The translations under genes and the position numbers were made by a program. The notes beneath the pieces are model-generated. The model was not told the origin of the DNA, made no database searches, and was given only the letters and a program-made list of their open reading frames with translations. From Leifsonia sp052114085 (lineage in GTDB: Bacteria > Actinomycetota > Actinomycetes > Actinomycetales > Microbacteriaceae), in contig NZ_JBFREB010000001.1 in assembly GCF_052114085.1 (NCBI RefSeq), positions 3,580,245-3,644,244 of the forward strand: a stretch of 64,000 bases of DNA. The letters are read 5' to 3'. This document shows, in pieces, positions 25,279-33,993 of the stretch. The number at the start of each line of letters is the position of its first letter. Positions within the stretch are counted from its first letter, which is position 1.

Positions 25279-26081
25279 CCAACACCGCACCGACACCGAA
25301 ACCACTGGCCGGCTGGCGCGTGCTCGTACCGCGCGGCGGCCCCTGGGGCGACTCGGTCGCGGCCGACCTCCGGGCGAAGGGCGCATCGCCTGTCGTCGCC
25401 GCCATGATCAACTTCGCGCCGACCGCGGACGCGCCCGCGCTGGAGAGGGCCCTCGCGCGGCTGGCCAATGGCGAGTTCGACTGGATGACCGTCACCAGCG
25501 CCACCACGGTGGATGTGCTCAGCGCACAGCGCGCGGCCGTTCCGGCGTCCACGCGCGTCGCCGCCGTCGGCGAGACGACCGCAGCTGCGCTTGCCGCGGC
25601 GGGATACCACGTCGACCTGGTGCCGTCGGAGGACAACTCGGCGCGCGGCCTGCTCGCCGAGTGGGAGGCCGCGACGCAGGGCGCGTTCCCGTTGCGCATC
25701 CTCACCCTCCGCTCCGAGATCGCCAAGCCGCTGCTCACCGAGGGCCTGCGGCGCATCGGGCACGACGTGGAGTCGGTGGTCGCCTACCGCACGGTCGGCG
25801 TCCCCGTTCCGGAGACCGTGGTCGCGGACGTCCGCGAGGGTCGTGTCCAGGCCATCCTCGTCACCAGCGGCTCGGTCGCCGAGCAGGTGCAGCAGCAGCT
25901 CGGCCCGGTGCCGGAATCGACCCTGATCGCGGCCATCGGACCTCAGACGGCCCGCGACGCCCGAGCCTTCGGCCTTCGGGTCGATGTGGTGGCGGCCGAG
26001 CGCACCGCCGCGTCCCTCATCGACGCCGTCGCTCGCGTCGCCCTGTCCCGCACGGTCGACGCCGGCAACGCGGACTATTAG
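25275..26081 (+). CDS. hemD: Uroporphyrinogen-III synthase
   Basis: 268 residues from ATG 25275, overlapping hemC by four bases. It cyclises hydroxymethylbilane with inversion of ring D to give uroporphyrinogen III, the substrate of HemE. HemD proteins diverge strongly, but GWRVLVPRGGPWGDSVAADL, FDWMTVTSATTVDVL, VAAVGETTAAALAAAGY and ILVTSGSVAEQV match the two-domain fold in order. Its place between hemC and hemB supports the call. A gap of 80 bases follows before hemB. Confidence 0.92.
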   Translation: MTNTAPTPKPLAGWRVLVPRGGPWGDSVAADLRAKGASPVVAAMINFAPTADAPALERALARLANGEFDWMTVTSATTVDVLSAQRAAVPASTRVAAVGETTAAALAAAGYHVDLVPSEDNSARGLLAEWEAATQGAFPLRILTLRSEIAKPLLTEGLRRIGHDVESVVAYRTVGVPVPETVVADVREGRVQAILVTSGSVAEQVQQQLGPVPESTLIAAIGPQTARDARAFGLRVDVVAAERTAASLIDAVARVALSRTVDAGNADY

Positions 26082-26161
26082 GCCGCGCGACACCGTTCTG
26101 CTCGAATCCCGGACCTGCTGGCTGGGAGGACCCTCAGCGACGCGGGCGTAGGCTGATGTGA

Positions 26162-27142
26162 GTGAGTGAACTGCATCCCGTCATCCGCCCCCGACGGCTG
26201 CGGCAGTCCCCGGCGATGCGCCGGCTGACCGCCGAGACCCGCCTCCACCCCGCTGAGCTGATCCTCCCGCTGTTCGTGCGCGAGGGCGCCACCGAGCCCA
26301 TCCCGATCGCCTCGATGCCGGGTGTCTCGCAGCACAGCCTCGACTCGCTCAAGCGCGTCGCGAACGAGGCTGCGGAGGCCGGCATCGGCGGTGTCATGCT
26401 GTTCGGCGTCCCGGAGACGCGGGACGCGGTGGGCTCTGCGGCCACCGATCCGGACGGCATCCTGAATGTGGCGACGCGCGTCCTCGCCGACGAAGTGGGC
26501 GACGCGCTGGTCGTGCAGACCGACCTGTGCCTGGATGAGTTCACCGACCACGGTCACTGCGGCGTCCTGGATGCGGAGGGTCACGTCGACAACGACGCCA
26601 CCCTGCTCCGCTACCGCGACATGGCGGTCGCGCAGGCCGAGGCCGGTTCGCAGCTGCTCGGACTCAGCGGGATGATGGACGGCCAGGTCGCCGCTGTGCG
26701 TGAGGCGCTCGACGACGCCGGACGCACGGACGTCGTGATCCTCGCCTACTCGGCCAAGTACGCGTCGGGCTTCTATGGCCCGTTCCGCGAGGCCGTCGAC
26801 TCCCAGCTCTCCGGCGACCGGCGCGCCTACCAGCAGGACCCGGCGAACCGCCGCGAGGGGCTTCGCGAGGCGCGCCTCGACCTCGACGAGGGCGCGGATG
26901 TGCTCATGGTGAAGCCGGCACTCAGCTACCTGGATGTGCTCAGCGACGTCGCCGCGATCAGCGACGTGCCCGTGTGGGCGTACCAGGTGTCGGGCGAGTA
27001 CGCGATGGTGGAGGCGGCGGCGGCGAACGGCTGGATCGACCGCAACCGCATCATCGAGGAGACGCTGGTCGGCGCGAAGCGCGCCGGGGCCGACGCGATC
27101 ATGACCTACTGGGCGACCGAGGTGGCGGGATGGCTGCGATGA
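26162..27142 (+). CDS. hemB: Delta-aminolevulinic acid dehydratase (porphobilinogen synthase)
   Basis: 326 residues from GTG 26162. It condenses two 5-aminolevulinates to porphobilinogen. It carries RPRRLRQSPAMRRLTAET, the active-site lysines in AYSAKYASGFYGPFR and LMVKPALSYLDVL, and PVWAYQVSGEYAM. The metal loop reads DLCLDEFTDHGHCG: two of the three cysteines of the zinc type are kept, while the middle one is Asp as in magnesium-type enzymes, so the metal cannot be called by rule. Its stop overlaps the hemL start. Confidence 0.96.
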   Translation: MSELHPVIRPRRLRQSPAMRRLTAETRLHPAELILPLFVREGATEPIPIASMPGVSQHSLDSLKRVANEAAEAGIGGVMLFGVPETRDAVGSAATDPDGILNVATRVLADEVGDALVVQTDLCLDEFTDHGHCGVLDAEGHVDNDATLLRYRDMAVAQAEAGSQLLGLSGMMDGQVAAVREALDDAGRTDVVILAYSAKYASGFYGPFREAVDSQLSGDRRAYQQDPANRREGLREARLDLDEGADVLMVKPALSYLDVLSDVAAISDVPVWAYQVSGEYAMVEAAAANGWIDRNRIIEETLVGAKRAGADAIMTYWATEVAGWLR

Positions 27143-28461
27143 CCGATGTGAACCCGATCGACGTCAACCTGGCGCAGTTCGAGCGCGCTCAGCGCGTCAT
27201 CCCGGGCGGAGTGAACTCGCCCGTGCGTGCCTACGGCTCCGTCGGCGGCACGCCGCGCTTCCTCGTCTCGGCCCGCGGGCCTTACGTGACCGACGCGGAG
27301 GGGCGCGAGTACGTCGACCTCGTCGCATCGTGGGGTCCGGCCATCCTGGGCCATGCTCATCCTGCCGTCGTGGCGGCGGTGCAGCAGGCGGCCGCGCGCG
27401 GCCTGTCGTTCGGCGCATCCACTCCGGCTGAGACGGAGCTCGCCGAGGCCGTGATCGGGCGCGTGCCGTTCATCGAGAAGCTGCGCCTGGTCTCCACCGG
27501 AACCGAGGCCACGATGACCGCGATCCGGCTGGCGCGCGGCTTCACCGGCCGTCCGCTGCTGATCAAGTTCGCCGGGCACTATCACGGGCATTCGGACGGC
27601 TTGCTCGCGGAAGCGGGCTCCGGGCTCGCAACGCTGGCACTGCCCGGTTCGGCCGGAGTCACGGAGGCGACGGCCGCGCAGACCATCGTGCTGCCGTACA
27701 ACGACCTGGATGCGGTGCGCGCGGTGTTCGAGGCCCAGGGCCCGGACATCGCGGCGGTCATCACCGAGGCGGCCGCGGCCAACATGGGTGTCGTCCCGCC
27801 GGACACCGGTTTCAACGCCGCGCTCACCGAGCTCGCCCACGAGTTCGGCGCTCTGCTCATCCTCGACGAGGTGCTGACCGGGTTCCGCGTCAGCGACGCC
27901 GGCTTCTGGGGACTCGACCGCGGGTACACGCCCGACCTGGTCACGTTCGGCAAGGTCGTCGGCGGCGGGATGCCGCTGGCGGCGCTCGGCGGCCGCGCGG
28001 AGCTCATGGACTTCCTTGCGCCGGCCGGTCCGGTCTACCAGGCGGGCACGCTCTCGGGGAACCCGGTCGCCGTCGCGGCCGGTCTGGCGACCCTCGAGAA
28101 CGCCGACGCTGCCGTGTACGACCGACTCGACGCCGTCGCCGCCACCCTCTCGACCGGTGTCTCGGACGCCCTGGCCGGTGCGGGCGTCGCCCACCGCGTG
28201 CAGCGTGCGGGCAACCTCTTCAGCTTCGTCTTCGGCGAGTATCCCGCGGCGCCGCGCAATTACGCGGAGGTGCAGCGGCAGGAGGCGTACCGCTACCGGG
28301 CCTTCTTCCACGCGATGCTCGACCAGGGGGTCTCGCTCCCGCCGAGCGTGTTCGAGGCCTGGTTCGTCACCGCCGCGCACGACGACGCGGCCGTCGCGCG
28401 CATCCTGGACGCCCTCCCCGCCGCCGCCCGCGCAGCGGCCGCCGCCACCCCCGCGGCCTGA
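27139..28461 (+). CDS. hemL: Glutamate-1-semialdehyde 2,1-aminomutase
   Basis: 440 residues. ATG 27139 overlaps the hemB stop (ATGA); ATG 27130 is the alternative. It is a PLP enzyme making 5-aminolevulinate from the HemA product. Features are QRVIPGGVNSPVRAYGSVGG, STGTEATMTAIRLARGFTGR, the PLP Asp in LLILDEVLTGFRV, and the Schiff-base Lys in VTFGKVVGGGMPLAALGG. It is the last gene of the hem run, so with hemA the pathway from glutamyl-tRNA is complete in one place. The C-terminus is alanine-rich. Confidence 0.97.
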   Translation: MTDVNPIDVNLAQFERAQRVIPGGVNSPVRAYGSVGGTPRFLVSARGPYVTDAEGREYVDLVASWGPAILGHAHPAVVAAVQQAAARGLSFGASTPAETELAEAVIGRVPFIEKLRLVSTGTEATMTAIRLARGFTGRPLLIKFAGHYHGHSDGLLAEAGSGLATLALPGSAGVTEATAAQTIVLPYNDLDAVRAVFEAQGPDIAAVITEAAAANMGVVPPDTGFNAALTELAHEFGALLILDEVLTGFRVSDAGFWGLDRGYTPDLVTFGKVVGGGMPLAALGGRAELMDFLAPAGPVYQAGTLSGNPVAVAAGLATLENADAAVYDRLDAVAATLSTGVSDALAGAGVAHRVQRAGNLFSFVFGEYPAAPRNYAEVQRQEAYRYRAFFHAMLDQGVSLPPSVFEAWFVTAAHDDAAVARILDALPAAARAAAAATPAA

Positions 28462-28508
28462 CCGCCCCCGCGACGCTCCGCCGAGCCCTCCACTCGAGGC
28501 CATTGTGG

Positions 28509-28745
28509 CTACGCGTCGGGGGCGGCGGGCTCGCGTGAGAGGGACTCGACGTAGGTGTATGTCGCGGAGGCCGGCCAGCCGTCGGCGTCGAGCAGCGCGT
28601 AGACGTCGAAGTTGAGTGTTCCACCGCCGCCGGCCGCCCGGCGCAGCGTGCGGGGCGGCGCATCCGACGACGACCGGACCGTCACCGTCTGCGGTTCCGC
28701 GCCGGAACGCAGAAGGCGGGCGCGGAAGGTGGTGGTGCGGGTCAT
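28509..28745 (-). CDS. Hypothetical protein of 78 residues
   Basis: 78 residues from ATG 28745. The N-terminus TRTTTFRARLLRSGAEPQTVTV, a middle Gly-rich loop and LNFDVYALLDADGWPASATYTYVESL suggest a small all-beta cytoplasmic protein. No membrane segment, signal or known family was recognised. It is convergent with hemL and stands downstream of the sugar permease operon, separated from it by a hairpin. Codon pattern looks native. Confidence 0.55.
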   Translation of the reverse strand: MTRTTTFRARLLRSGAEPQTVTVRSSSDAPPRTLRRAAGGGGTLNFDVYALLDADGWPASATYTYVESLSREPAAPDA

Positions 28746-28762
28746 CCCACCACTCTCCCACG

Positions 28763-28786
28763 CCCGCCTCCTGCGTCACAGGCGGG
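28763..28786 (-). terminator. Hairpin downstream of the sugar ABC permease gene
   Basis: Seven-bp arms CCCGCCT (28763-28769) and AGGCGGG (28780-28786) lie just past the permease stop on the minus strand. There is no U run, so this is a possible terminator only. Confidence 0.4.
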
Positions 28787-28795
28787 ACGGCGTCC

Positions 28796-30073
28796 CTACG
28801 CTTGGCCGTGCGACTCCCGCGATCGCCGCGACAGCGAGTCGATGATGACCGCCAGCAGCAGAACCGCGCCGGTGATCATGAAGCGGTACGACGAGTCCAG
28901 GTTCAGCAGCGTCAGGCCGTTCGAGATCGACTGGATGACGAGGATGCCCAGCAGGGCCGACCAGGCCGATCCGCGTCCACCGAAGAGGCTGGTTCCGCCG
29001 ATGACCGCCGCCGCGATGGCGTTCAGGTTGGTGTCCGTCCCGCCGGAGCCCGCCCCGACCGAAGCGAGTCGGGCGGCGGCGAGCAGGCCGCCGACCGCCG
29101 CGAACGTCGAGCACAGGATGAACACGCTGATGAACACGCGGTTCACCCGGATGCCGGCGCGACGTGCCGCCTCCACCGAGCCGCCGACGGCGAACACTGA
29201 ACGGCCCCACTTGGTGCGGGTGAGCAGGAAGTTCATCACGATCACCAGGACCACGAAGAACAGGAACATCGCCCCGGTGCCACGGTCGGTGGAGAGGTAC
29301 CAGACGCTGATGCAGAGCCCGACGAGCAGCAGCAGAGCCTTGACCGCGACCACGGCCATCGACCCCTCCGAGAGACCCGCCTTCCGGCGACGCACGTTGC
29401 GGCGCCAGTCGGAGAGGAACATCCCCCCGGCGGCTACCACTGCCAGCGTGTACGCCGCCCACGGCGGGAGGAACCACTGCTGGGCGAACTTCACGATCCA
29501 GGAGTCGTAGGGGATGTTGATCGAGCTGTTGGCCCCGAGGATCCACAGCTGCAGACCGAGGAATCCGAGGAGGCCCGCCAGCGTGATCACGAAGCTCGGC
29601 ACGCCGAAGCGGGTGAACAAGAACCCGTAGAGCAGACCGATCAGCGAACCCGCCAGGATGGCGACGATCACGGTGAGCCAGAGCGGCCAGTGCAGCTGCG
29701 TGAAGCCGACGCCCAGAATGGCCGCCGCGACACCGCTGACCGAACCGACCGACAGGTCGATCTGGCCCAGGAGCAGCACCAGCACGATGCCGATCGAGAT
29801 GGTGCCGATCGCCGCGCACTGCAGGGTCAGGTTGACCAGGTTGTTGGCGCTGAGGAAGTTGGGGTTGAGGATCTGGAAGACCACCCAGATGACCGCGAGA
29901 CCGATGACGACCGGGAGCGAGCCCAGGTCGCCCCCGCGCACCCGGCGTCCGAAGGCGCGGACGGCGCCGCCGAGTCCTTCGTCGCGGATGAGGCGCTCGT
30001 CCTGGAGATCGGCCGCCAGCTCGGCGGGCGTCTCCGACGTCGAGGATGCCGGGGTGTTTGCTGTGTTCGTCAT
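28796..30073 (-). CDS. Sugar ABC transporter permease (XylH/RbsC type)
   Basis: 425 residues with about ten to twelve hydrophobic segments, of the CUT2 permease family. It contains SANNLVNLTLQCAAIGTISIGIVLVLLLGQIDLSVGS, recognisable by its GQIDLSVG loop, then FVITLAGLLGFLGLQL and the late AIAAAVIGGTSLFGGRGS. The N-terminal cytoplasmic part is longer than in RbsC, as in XylH proteins. Its ATG overlaps the ATPase stop by four bases, so both are made together. With the binding protein upstream it imports a sugar, likely xylose or a related pentose or hexose. Confidence 0.93.
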   Translation of the reverse strand: MTNTANTPASSTSETPAELAADLQDERLIRDEGLGGAVRAFGRRVRGGDLGSLPVVIGLAVIWVVFQILNPNFLSANNLVNLTLQCAAIGTISIGIVLVLLLGQIDLSVGSVSGVAAAILGVGFTQLHWPLWLTVIVAILAGSLIGLLYGFLFTRFGVPSFVITLAGLLGFLGLQLWILGANSSINIPYDSWIVKFAQQWFLPPWAAYTLAVVAAGGMFLSDWRRNVRRRKAGLSEGSMAVVAVKALLLLVGLCISVWYLSTDRGTGAMFLFFVVLVIVMNFLLTRTKWGRSVFAVGGSVEAARRAGIRVNRVFISVFILCSTFAAVGGLLAAARLASVGAGSGGTDTNLNAIAAAVIGGTSLFGGRGSAWSALLGILVIQSISNGLTLLNLDSSYRFMITGAVLLLAVIIDSLSRRSRESHGQA

Positions 30074-30906
30074 GCTTCCGGAGTCCGTTCGATGGATTCT
30101 TCGACCTCGATGAGCCGCTCAGCTCGGCGGATGACGACGTTGTCCGTGGCACCCGTGATGGCGGAGATGATCTCCTCGTAGCTCACGTCCGGCACTCGGA
30201 AGTCGCCGTTGTTGCGGCCGAGGCGCAGCACGGCGACCCGGTCGGCGACGGCCTGCACGTCGGCCATGTTGTGGCTGATCAGGAGCACGCCGAGCCCGCG
30301 CTCGCGCAGGCGCTCGATGAGGTTGAGCACCTCGGCGGTCTGGGCGACGCCCAGCGCGGCGGTCGGCTCGTCCAGGATGACCACGCGGGGGTCACCGATG
30401 AGCGACCGCGCGATGGCGACGGTCTGGCGCTGGCCGCCCGACAGTGATGCGACGGCGATGCGGACGGAGGGGATGCGAGCGGAGAGCTGCCGGAGCAGGC
30501 TCCAGGAGCGCTTCTCCATCTCCTCTTCGTCGAGCGTTCCCTTGCTGATCTCGCGACCCAGGAAGAGGTTGGAGACCACGTCGAGGTTGTCGCACAGCGC
30601 GAGGTCCTGGAACACGGTCGCGATGCCGAGTTCGCGGGAGGCCGCGGGGGAGGGGATGCTCACCCCCTGCCCGTCGAACTCGATCGTCCCGGAATCCTGC
30701 GGGTGCACGCCGGCAAGGATCTTGACGAGCGTCGACTTGCCGGCGCCGTTGTCCCCGACCAGGGCGACGACTTCGCCGGGGTAGACGTCGAGGTGGATGT
30801 CGGTGAGGGCTTGGACGGCGCCGAATCCCTTCGAGACCCCGTGGAGGGAGAGGACGGGGCGGCGCGCGGACCGGTCCTCGTCCACGATGGCGGATTCCAT
30901 GGTCAC
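30070..30906 (-). CDS. Sugar ABC transporter ATP-binding protein, single ATPase domain
   Basis: 278 residues from GTG 30906, favoured over ATG 30900 because AAGGAG lies six bases before it. Walker A is VGDNGAGKSTLVK (51-63), the signature is SLSGGQRQTVAIARSL and Walker B is RVVILDEPTAALGV. Most CUT2 ATPases (RbsA, XylG) have two fused domains of about 500 residues; this one has one domain and presumably works as a homodimer, like the FrcA-type ATPases. It follows the binding-protein gene after a strong hairpin. Confidence 0.93.
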   Translation of the reverse strand: MTMESAIVDEDRSARRPVLSLHGVSKGFGAVQALTDIHLDVYPGEVVALVGDNGAGKSTLVKILAGVHPQDSGTIEFDGQGVSIPSPAASRELGIATVFQDLALCDNLDVVSNLFLGREISKGTLDEEEMEKRSWSLLRQLSARIPSVRIAVASLSGGQRQTVAIARSLIGDPRVVILDEPTAALGVAQTAEVLNLIERLRERGLGVLLISHNMADVQAVADRVAVLRLGRNNGDFRVPDVSYEEIISAITGATDNVVIRRAERLIEVEESIERTPEA

Positions 30907-30964
30907 GGCGTTCTCCTTCGAGCTGTGCTCAGCATGCTTCCTGTCTCAGGCTAGAGCGGAACCA

Positions 30965-31015
30965 CCCGGCCCGGGATGCGCCCTTCCGTGGGGAGGGGGC
31001 GAATCCCGGGCCGGG
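30965..31015 (-). terminator. Strong hairpin between the binding-protein and ATPase genes
   Basis: A perfect 13-bp inverted repeat has CCCGGCCCGGGAT at 30965-30977 and ATCCCGGGCCGGG at 31003-31015, with further pairing inside. It starts about 18 bases after the binding-protein stop. In ABC operons such structures protect the 5' mRNA and partly stop transcription, giving excess binding protein over membrane subunits. Confidence 0.7.
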
Positions 31016-31032
31016 GTCCTTCGGGTTTTCTT

Positions 31033-32148
31033 CTACTTGATGCCGTACTTGTCGCAGGCTGCCTTGTAGTCGGCGGTGCAGATCTTGCCTGCCGAGTCGG
31101 GACCGTAGAACTCGTCCTTCACGACCGTGCTCTCGATGTTGTCCGTCGTGACCGACACGGGCACCAGCAGGAACGACTGGATCTCCGCGCCGCCGGCCGT
31201 CTTGACCGTGACGTCGCCCTTCGGCTTGTTGCCCTTGGTCAGGTCGACAGCCAGCTGAGCGGCCTTCTCCGCCTCCGGCTTCAGCGCCTTGTAGACCGTC
31301 ATGTACTGGTCTCCGGCGAGGATGCGCTGGACACCGGCGAGCTCTGCGTCCTGACCGGTGACCGGCGGGAGCGGGCTGACGTTGGCCGCCTTCATGGCCG
31401 CGATGGCACCGCCGCCGGTGCCGTCGTTAGCGGCGTAGACGCCCTTGATCTGGTCCTTGAACTGCGTGACCTGGCCGGCCACCCAGTCCTGGGCCTTGGC
31501 CGGGTCCCATCCGGGTGTGTCGTACTCGGCGAGCACCTTGAAGCCGCTGGAGTCGATGACGCTGTGCGCGCCCTTCTTGAACAGCGTGGCGTTGTTGTCC
31601 GTCGGCGAACCGTTGACCATCAGGATGCCCGCGCCGGACGCGACGTTGTCCTTCTTCAGCTTGTCGACGAGCGCCTGGGCCTGCAGCTGTCCGACCTTCT
31701 CGTTGTCGAACGAGATGTAGTAGTTGCTGTCGGGGCTGTTGATCAGACGGTCGTACGAGATGACGGGCACGTTCTTCGCCTTTGCCTCGCCGACGATCGA
31801 GGCCGCTGCCTCACCGTCGAACGGGTCGAGGACGAGCACCTTGACGCCCTGGGTGAGCATCGACTCCGCCTGCTGCTGCTGCTTGCTGGCGTCGCCGTCG
31901 GCGTTCGCGTAGAGGACCTTGCAGCCGGAGCAGAGCTCCTTGACCTTGGCCTCGAAGAACGGCTTGTCGGCCGCCTCGTAGCGAGCGGTGACCGAGTCCG
32001 GAAGGAGGAGGCCGATCTGCGCGTTGGCGGCGTCTCCGGTGCTGTTACCCGAACTGTTGCCGGATCCGTTGGAACACGCTGTGAGGGTGACGGCTGTGAG
32101 CAGGATCGCGGCCGACGCGATGACCGCTCTCTTGGTGGCGATCTTCAT
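31033..32148 (-). CDS. Sugar ABC transporter substrate-binding lipoprotein (XylF-like)
   Basis: 371 residues from ATG 32148, with GGAGG upstream and a clean lipoprotein signal (MKIATKRAVIASAAILLTA then LTAC). An upstream in-frame extension is rejected because it lacks both. The mature part is a periplasmic-binding-protein type 1 fold: IGLLLPDSVTARYEAADKPF, NADGDASKQQQQAESMLTQG, VLVLDPFDGEAA, VISYDRLINSPDSNYYISFD, VYAANDGTGGGAIAAMK. The SYDRLI and YYISFDN stretches resemble xylose and multiple-sugar binding proteins. It heads the operon and is probably regulated by the ROK repressor encoded upstream. Confidence 0.93.
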   Translation of the reverse strand: MKIATKRAVIASAAILLTAVTLTACSNGSGNSSGNSTGDAANAQIGLLLPDSVTARYEAADKPFFEAKVKELCSGCKVLYANADGDASKQQQQAESMLTQGVKVLVLDPFDGEAAASIVGEAKAKNVPVISYDRLINSPDSNYYISFDNEKVGQLQAQALVDKLKKDNVASGAGILMVNGSPTDNNATLFKKGAHSVIDSSGFKVLAEYDTPGWDPAKAQDWVAGQVTQFKDQIKGVYAANDGTGGGAIAAMKAANVSPLPPVTGQDAELAGVQRILAGDQYMTVYKALKPEAEKAAQLAVDLTKGNKPKGDVTVKTAGGAEIQSFLLVPVSVTTDNIESTVVKDEFYGPDSAGKICTADYKAACDKYGIK

Positions 32149-32198
32149 TGAAAAACCTCCGATTCGAAACCGCCTTCGTTGGCGGCTGCGTTGAGTGT

Positions 32199-32222
32199 CC
32201 CAGGTGACGCATTTGGCGTCAA
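32199..32222 (-). promoter_or_regulatory. Promoter with palindromic operator for the sugar ABC operon
   Basis: On the minus strand TTGACG (32222-32217) is followed after 17 bases by GACACT (32199-32194), a weak -10. A palindrome TGACGC-N5-GCGTCA at 32205-32221 overlaps the -35 and spacer, a typical repressor position. The neighbouring ROK protein is the obvious candidate to bind it. A second inverted repeat, CCGCC-TTCGTT-GGCGG (32170-32185), lies in the leader. Confidence 0.5.
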
Positions 32223-32286
32223 GACTTGAAGCCAACGGATTCGATAACGGTTCCTGCCGTCTTCGGGGGACACGGTGGGAGCGCGA

Positions 32287-33468
32287 TCAATACGAGACGC
32301 CGTCGCCCGTGATCGAGACGCAGTCCACGGCGTAGGCCACGGCGCCCAACGCGACCGCGCGCGTCCCGAGCTGGCCCTGAACGATGTCCGGCATGAGGTC
32401 GGGATTGACGATGATGGAACGCTCGACGGCGTGCCGCATCGGCCCGAGCAGCAGCTCTCCGGCGCGGGCCAGTTCGCCGCCGACGACGATCCGCTCGGGG
32501 TCGAGCAGGTTGCACAGGTTGGCGGTCGCGACACCGATATGGCGGCCGGCGTCCGCGATCGCACGGATGCAGCGGGCATCCCCGGCCATCGCCTGCAGTA
32601 CGACGTCGCCGAGCTTGAGGCTGCCCAGATGGTCGCGGAGTTCCTCCAGGATGGCAGGGCCGCCCGCGAGCGCCTCCAGGCAGCCGCGATTCCCGCAACG
32701 GCAGAGCGGGCCGTTCTCGCGGATCGTGGTGTGACCGAATTCGCCGGCGACGCCGCGGTGACCACGATAGATCTGGCCGTTCAGGATGAGACCCGCCCCG
32801 ATCCCGTCGCCGATATCGAGAGTGATCGTGTTCCGTTTCCCGCGGCCCGCACCGAAACGGGACTCGCCGAGCGCGCCGAGATTCGCCGAGTTGTCGGCGT
32901 ACACCGGCGTTTTGATCCGGCGCTCCAGCGCCTCGCCGATGACCACGCCATCCCAGCCGCGCATGATCCCGCTGCGCGCGATCGTGCCGGTGGTCCGGTC
33001 GATCGGGGCGGGCACGGCGAGGCCGACGGCGATCAGGTCGTCGCGGGACGCGTCCACCGATTCCAGCATGTCGTTGAGAAGCAACGCCACCTTGTCGAGT
33101 TCGTTGTCGGCGCGGTGGTCGCGCGCCAGCGGCATGTGGTTCTCGGCAACGACGGTGTGGGCCACGTCCGCCAGCGCGACCCGCAGGTGTCGCGTCGAGA
33201 AGTGCACGCCGACGACGAGACCGAGCGCGTGCGCCAGCGTGACGTGCTGGGCGCGCCGGCCCGAGCGGATGCTCTGCGCCGTGTGAAGGACGCCGGAGGT
33301 CGACAGCTCCTTGACGATGTTGGAGACGGTCGCCGCGGAGAGGCCCGTGGCTCCGGCCAGCTCGACCTGGGTCAGACCGCCGTGCTTCTTGATGGCGTCG
33401 ACGATGCGGGCTCGGTTGGCTTCACGAAGTGAAGTCTGAGAACCCGGAGTTCGTCGCTGCGTTGCCAC
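32287..33468 (-). CDS. ROK family transcriptional repressor (XylR/NagC type)
   Basis: 393 residues. A winged helix-turn-helix (about 33-75: LTQVELAGATGLSAATVSNI) is followed by a ROK sugar-kinase-like domain with DIGDGIGAGLILNGQIYRG and the zinc motif CRCGNRGCLEAL. The protein should release DNA on binding a sugar. It is encoded on the same strand and directly upstream of the sugar ABC operon with 138 bases between, holding a palindrome, so it very probably controls that operon. Whether the ligand is xylose is a guess from the binding protein. Confidence 0.93.
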   Translation of the reverse strand: MATQRRTPGSQTSLREANRARIVDAIKKHGGLTQVELAGATGLSAATVSNIVKELSTSGVLHTAQSIRSGRRAQHVTLAHALGLVVGVHFSTRHLRVALADVAHTVVAENHMPLARDHRADNELDKVALLLNDMLESVDASRDDLIAVGLAVPAPIDRTTGTIARSGIMRGWDGVVIGEALERRIKTPVYADNSANLGALGESRFGAGRGKRNTITLDIGDGIGAGLILNGQIYRGHRGVAGEFGHTTIRENGPLCRCGNRGCLEALAGGPAILEELRDHLGSLKLGDVVLQAMAGDARCIRAIADAGRHIGVATANLCNLLDPERIVVGGELARAGELLLGPMRHAVERSIIVNPDLMPDIVQGQLGTRAVALGAVAYAVDCVSITGDGVSY

Positions 33469-33575
33469 GACGAGAAGGATACATGGCTCGGCAAGGGTCG
33501 CCGCTCCGAGCGAAAGTAATGGGTTTGTGAGGTTCCTGTGACCCGCTGGGGCCGCCGGCTTGGCAGGATAGACGT

Positions 33576-33962
33576 ATGGCCGACCTGCACGTTCACCCCG
33601 ACCGCCTGGAGATCCACCTCACGCGGGCCGAGAAGGTGCTGGCCGTGAAGCGCGAAGACCTCGTGGTGCCGCGAGACAGCATCCGCTCGGTGGCGATCAC
33701 CGAAGACCCGTGGATCTGGATCCGCGGCATCCGCGCCCCAGGCGCCGCCGTCCCCCTCACCCTGTCGCTCGGGACGTGGAAGTTCCACGGCGGCAAAGAC
33801 TTCCTGCTGATCAAGGGAAAGCAGCGCGCAGCGGTCGTGATCGACCTCGACGGCGAGGAGTACTCGCGGATCATCGTCTCCACCCCGCACGCAGCACGTC
33901 TCATCGAGGCGCTGCGGGTCGACGGCAGCGAACTCGCGGCAGACGGCACCACGATCGACTGA
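33576..33962 (+). CDS. Conserved hypothetical protein, PH-like fold suggested
   Basis: 128 residues from ATG 33576. No signal or membrane segment. The sequence is rich in beta-strand patterns: LHVHPDRLEIHLTRAEKVLAV, IRSVAITEDPWIWI, LTLSLGTWKFHGGKDFLLI, AAVVIDLDGEEYSRIIVSTP and a C-terminal helix. This strand order plus one terminal helix suggests a small PH-like domain. It is divergent from the ROK gene across 107 bases and convergent with a DUF1304 gene. No function can be assigned. Confidence 0.75.
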   Translation: MADLHVHPDRLEIHLTRAEKVLAVKREDLVVPRDSIRSVAITEDPWIWIRGIRAPGAAVPLTLSLGTWKFHGGKDFLLIKGKQRAAVVIDLDGEEYSRIIVSTPHAARLIEALRVDGSELAADGTTID

Positions 33963-33993
33963 CCCCCCGGGTAACCGGGTTCCGGTCGCGCGC

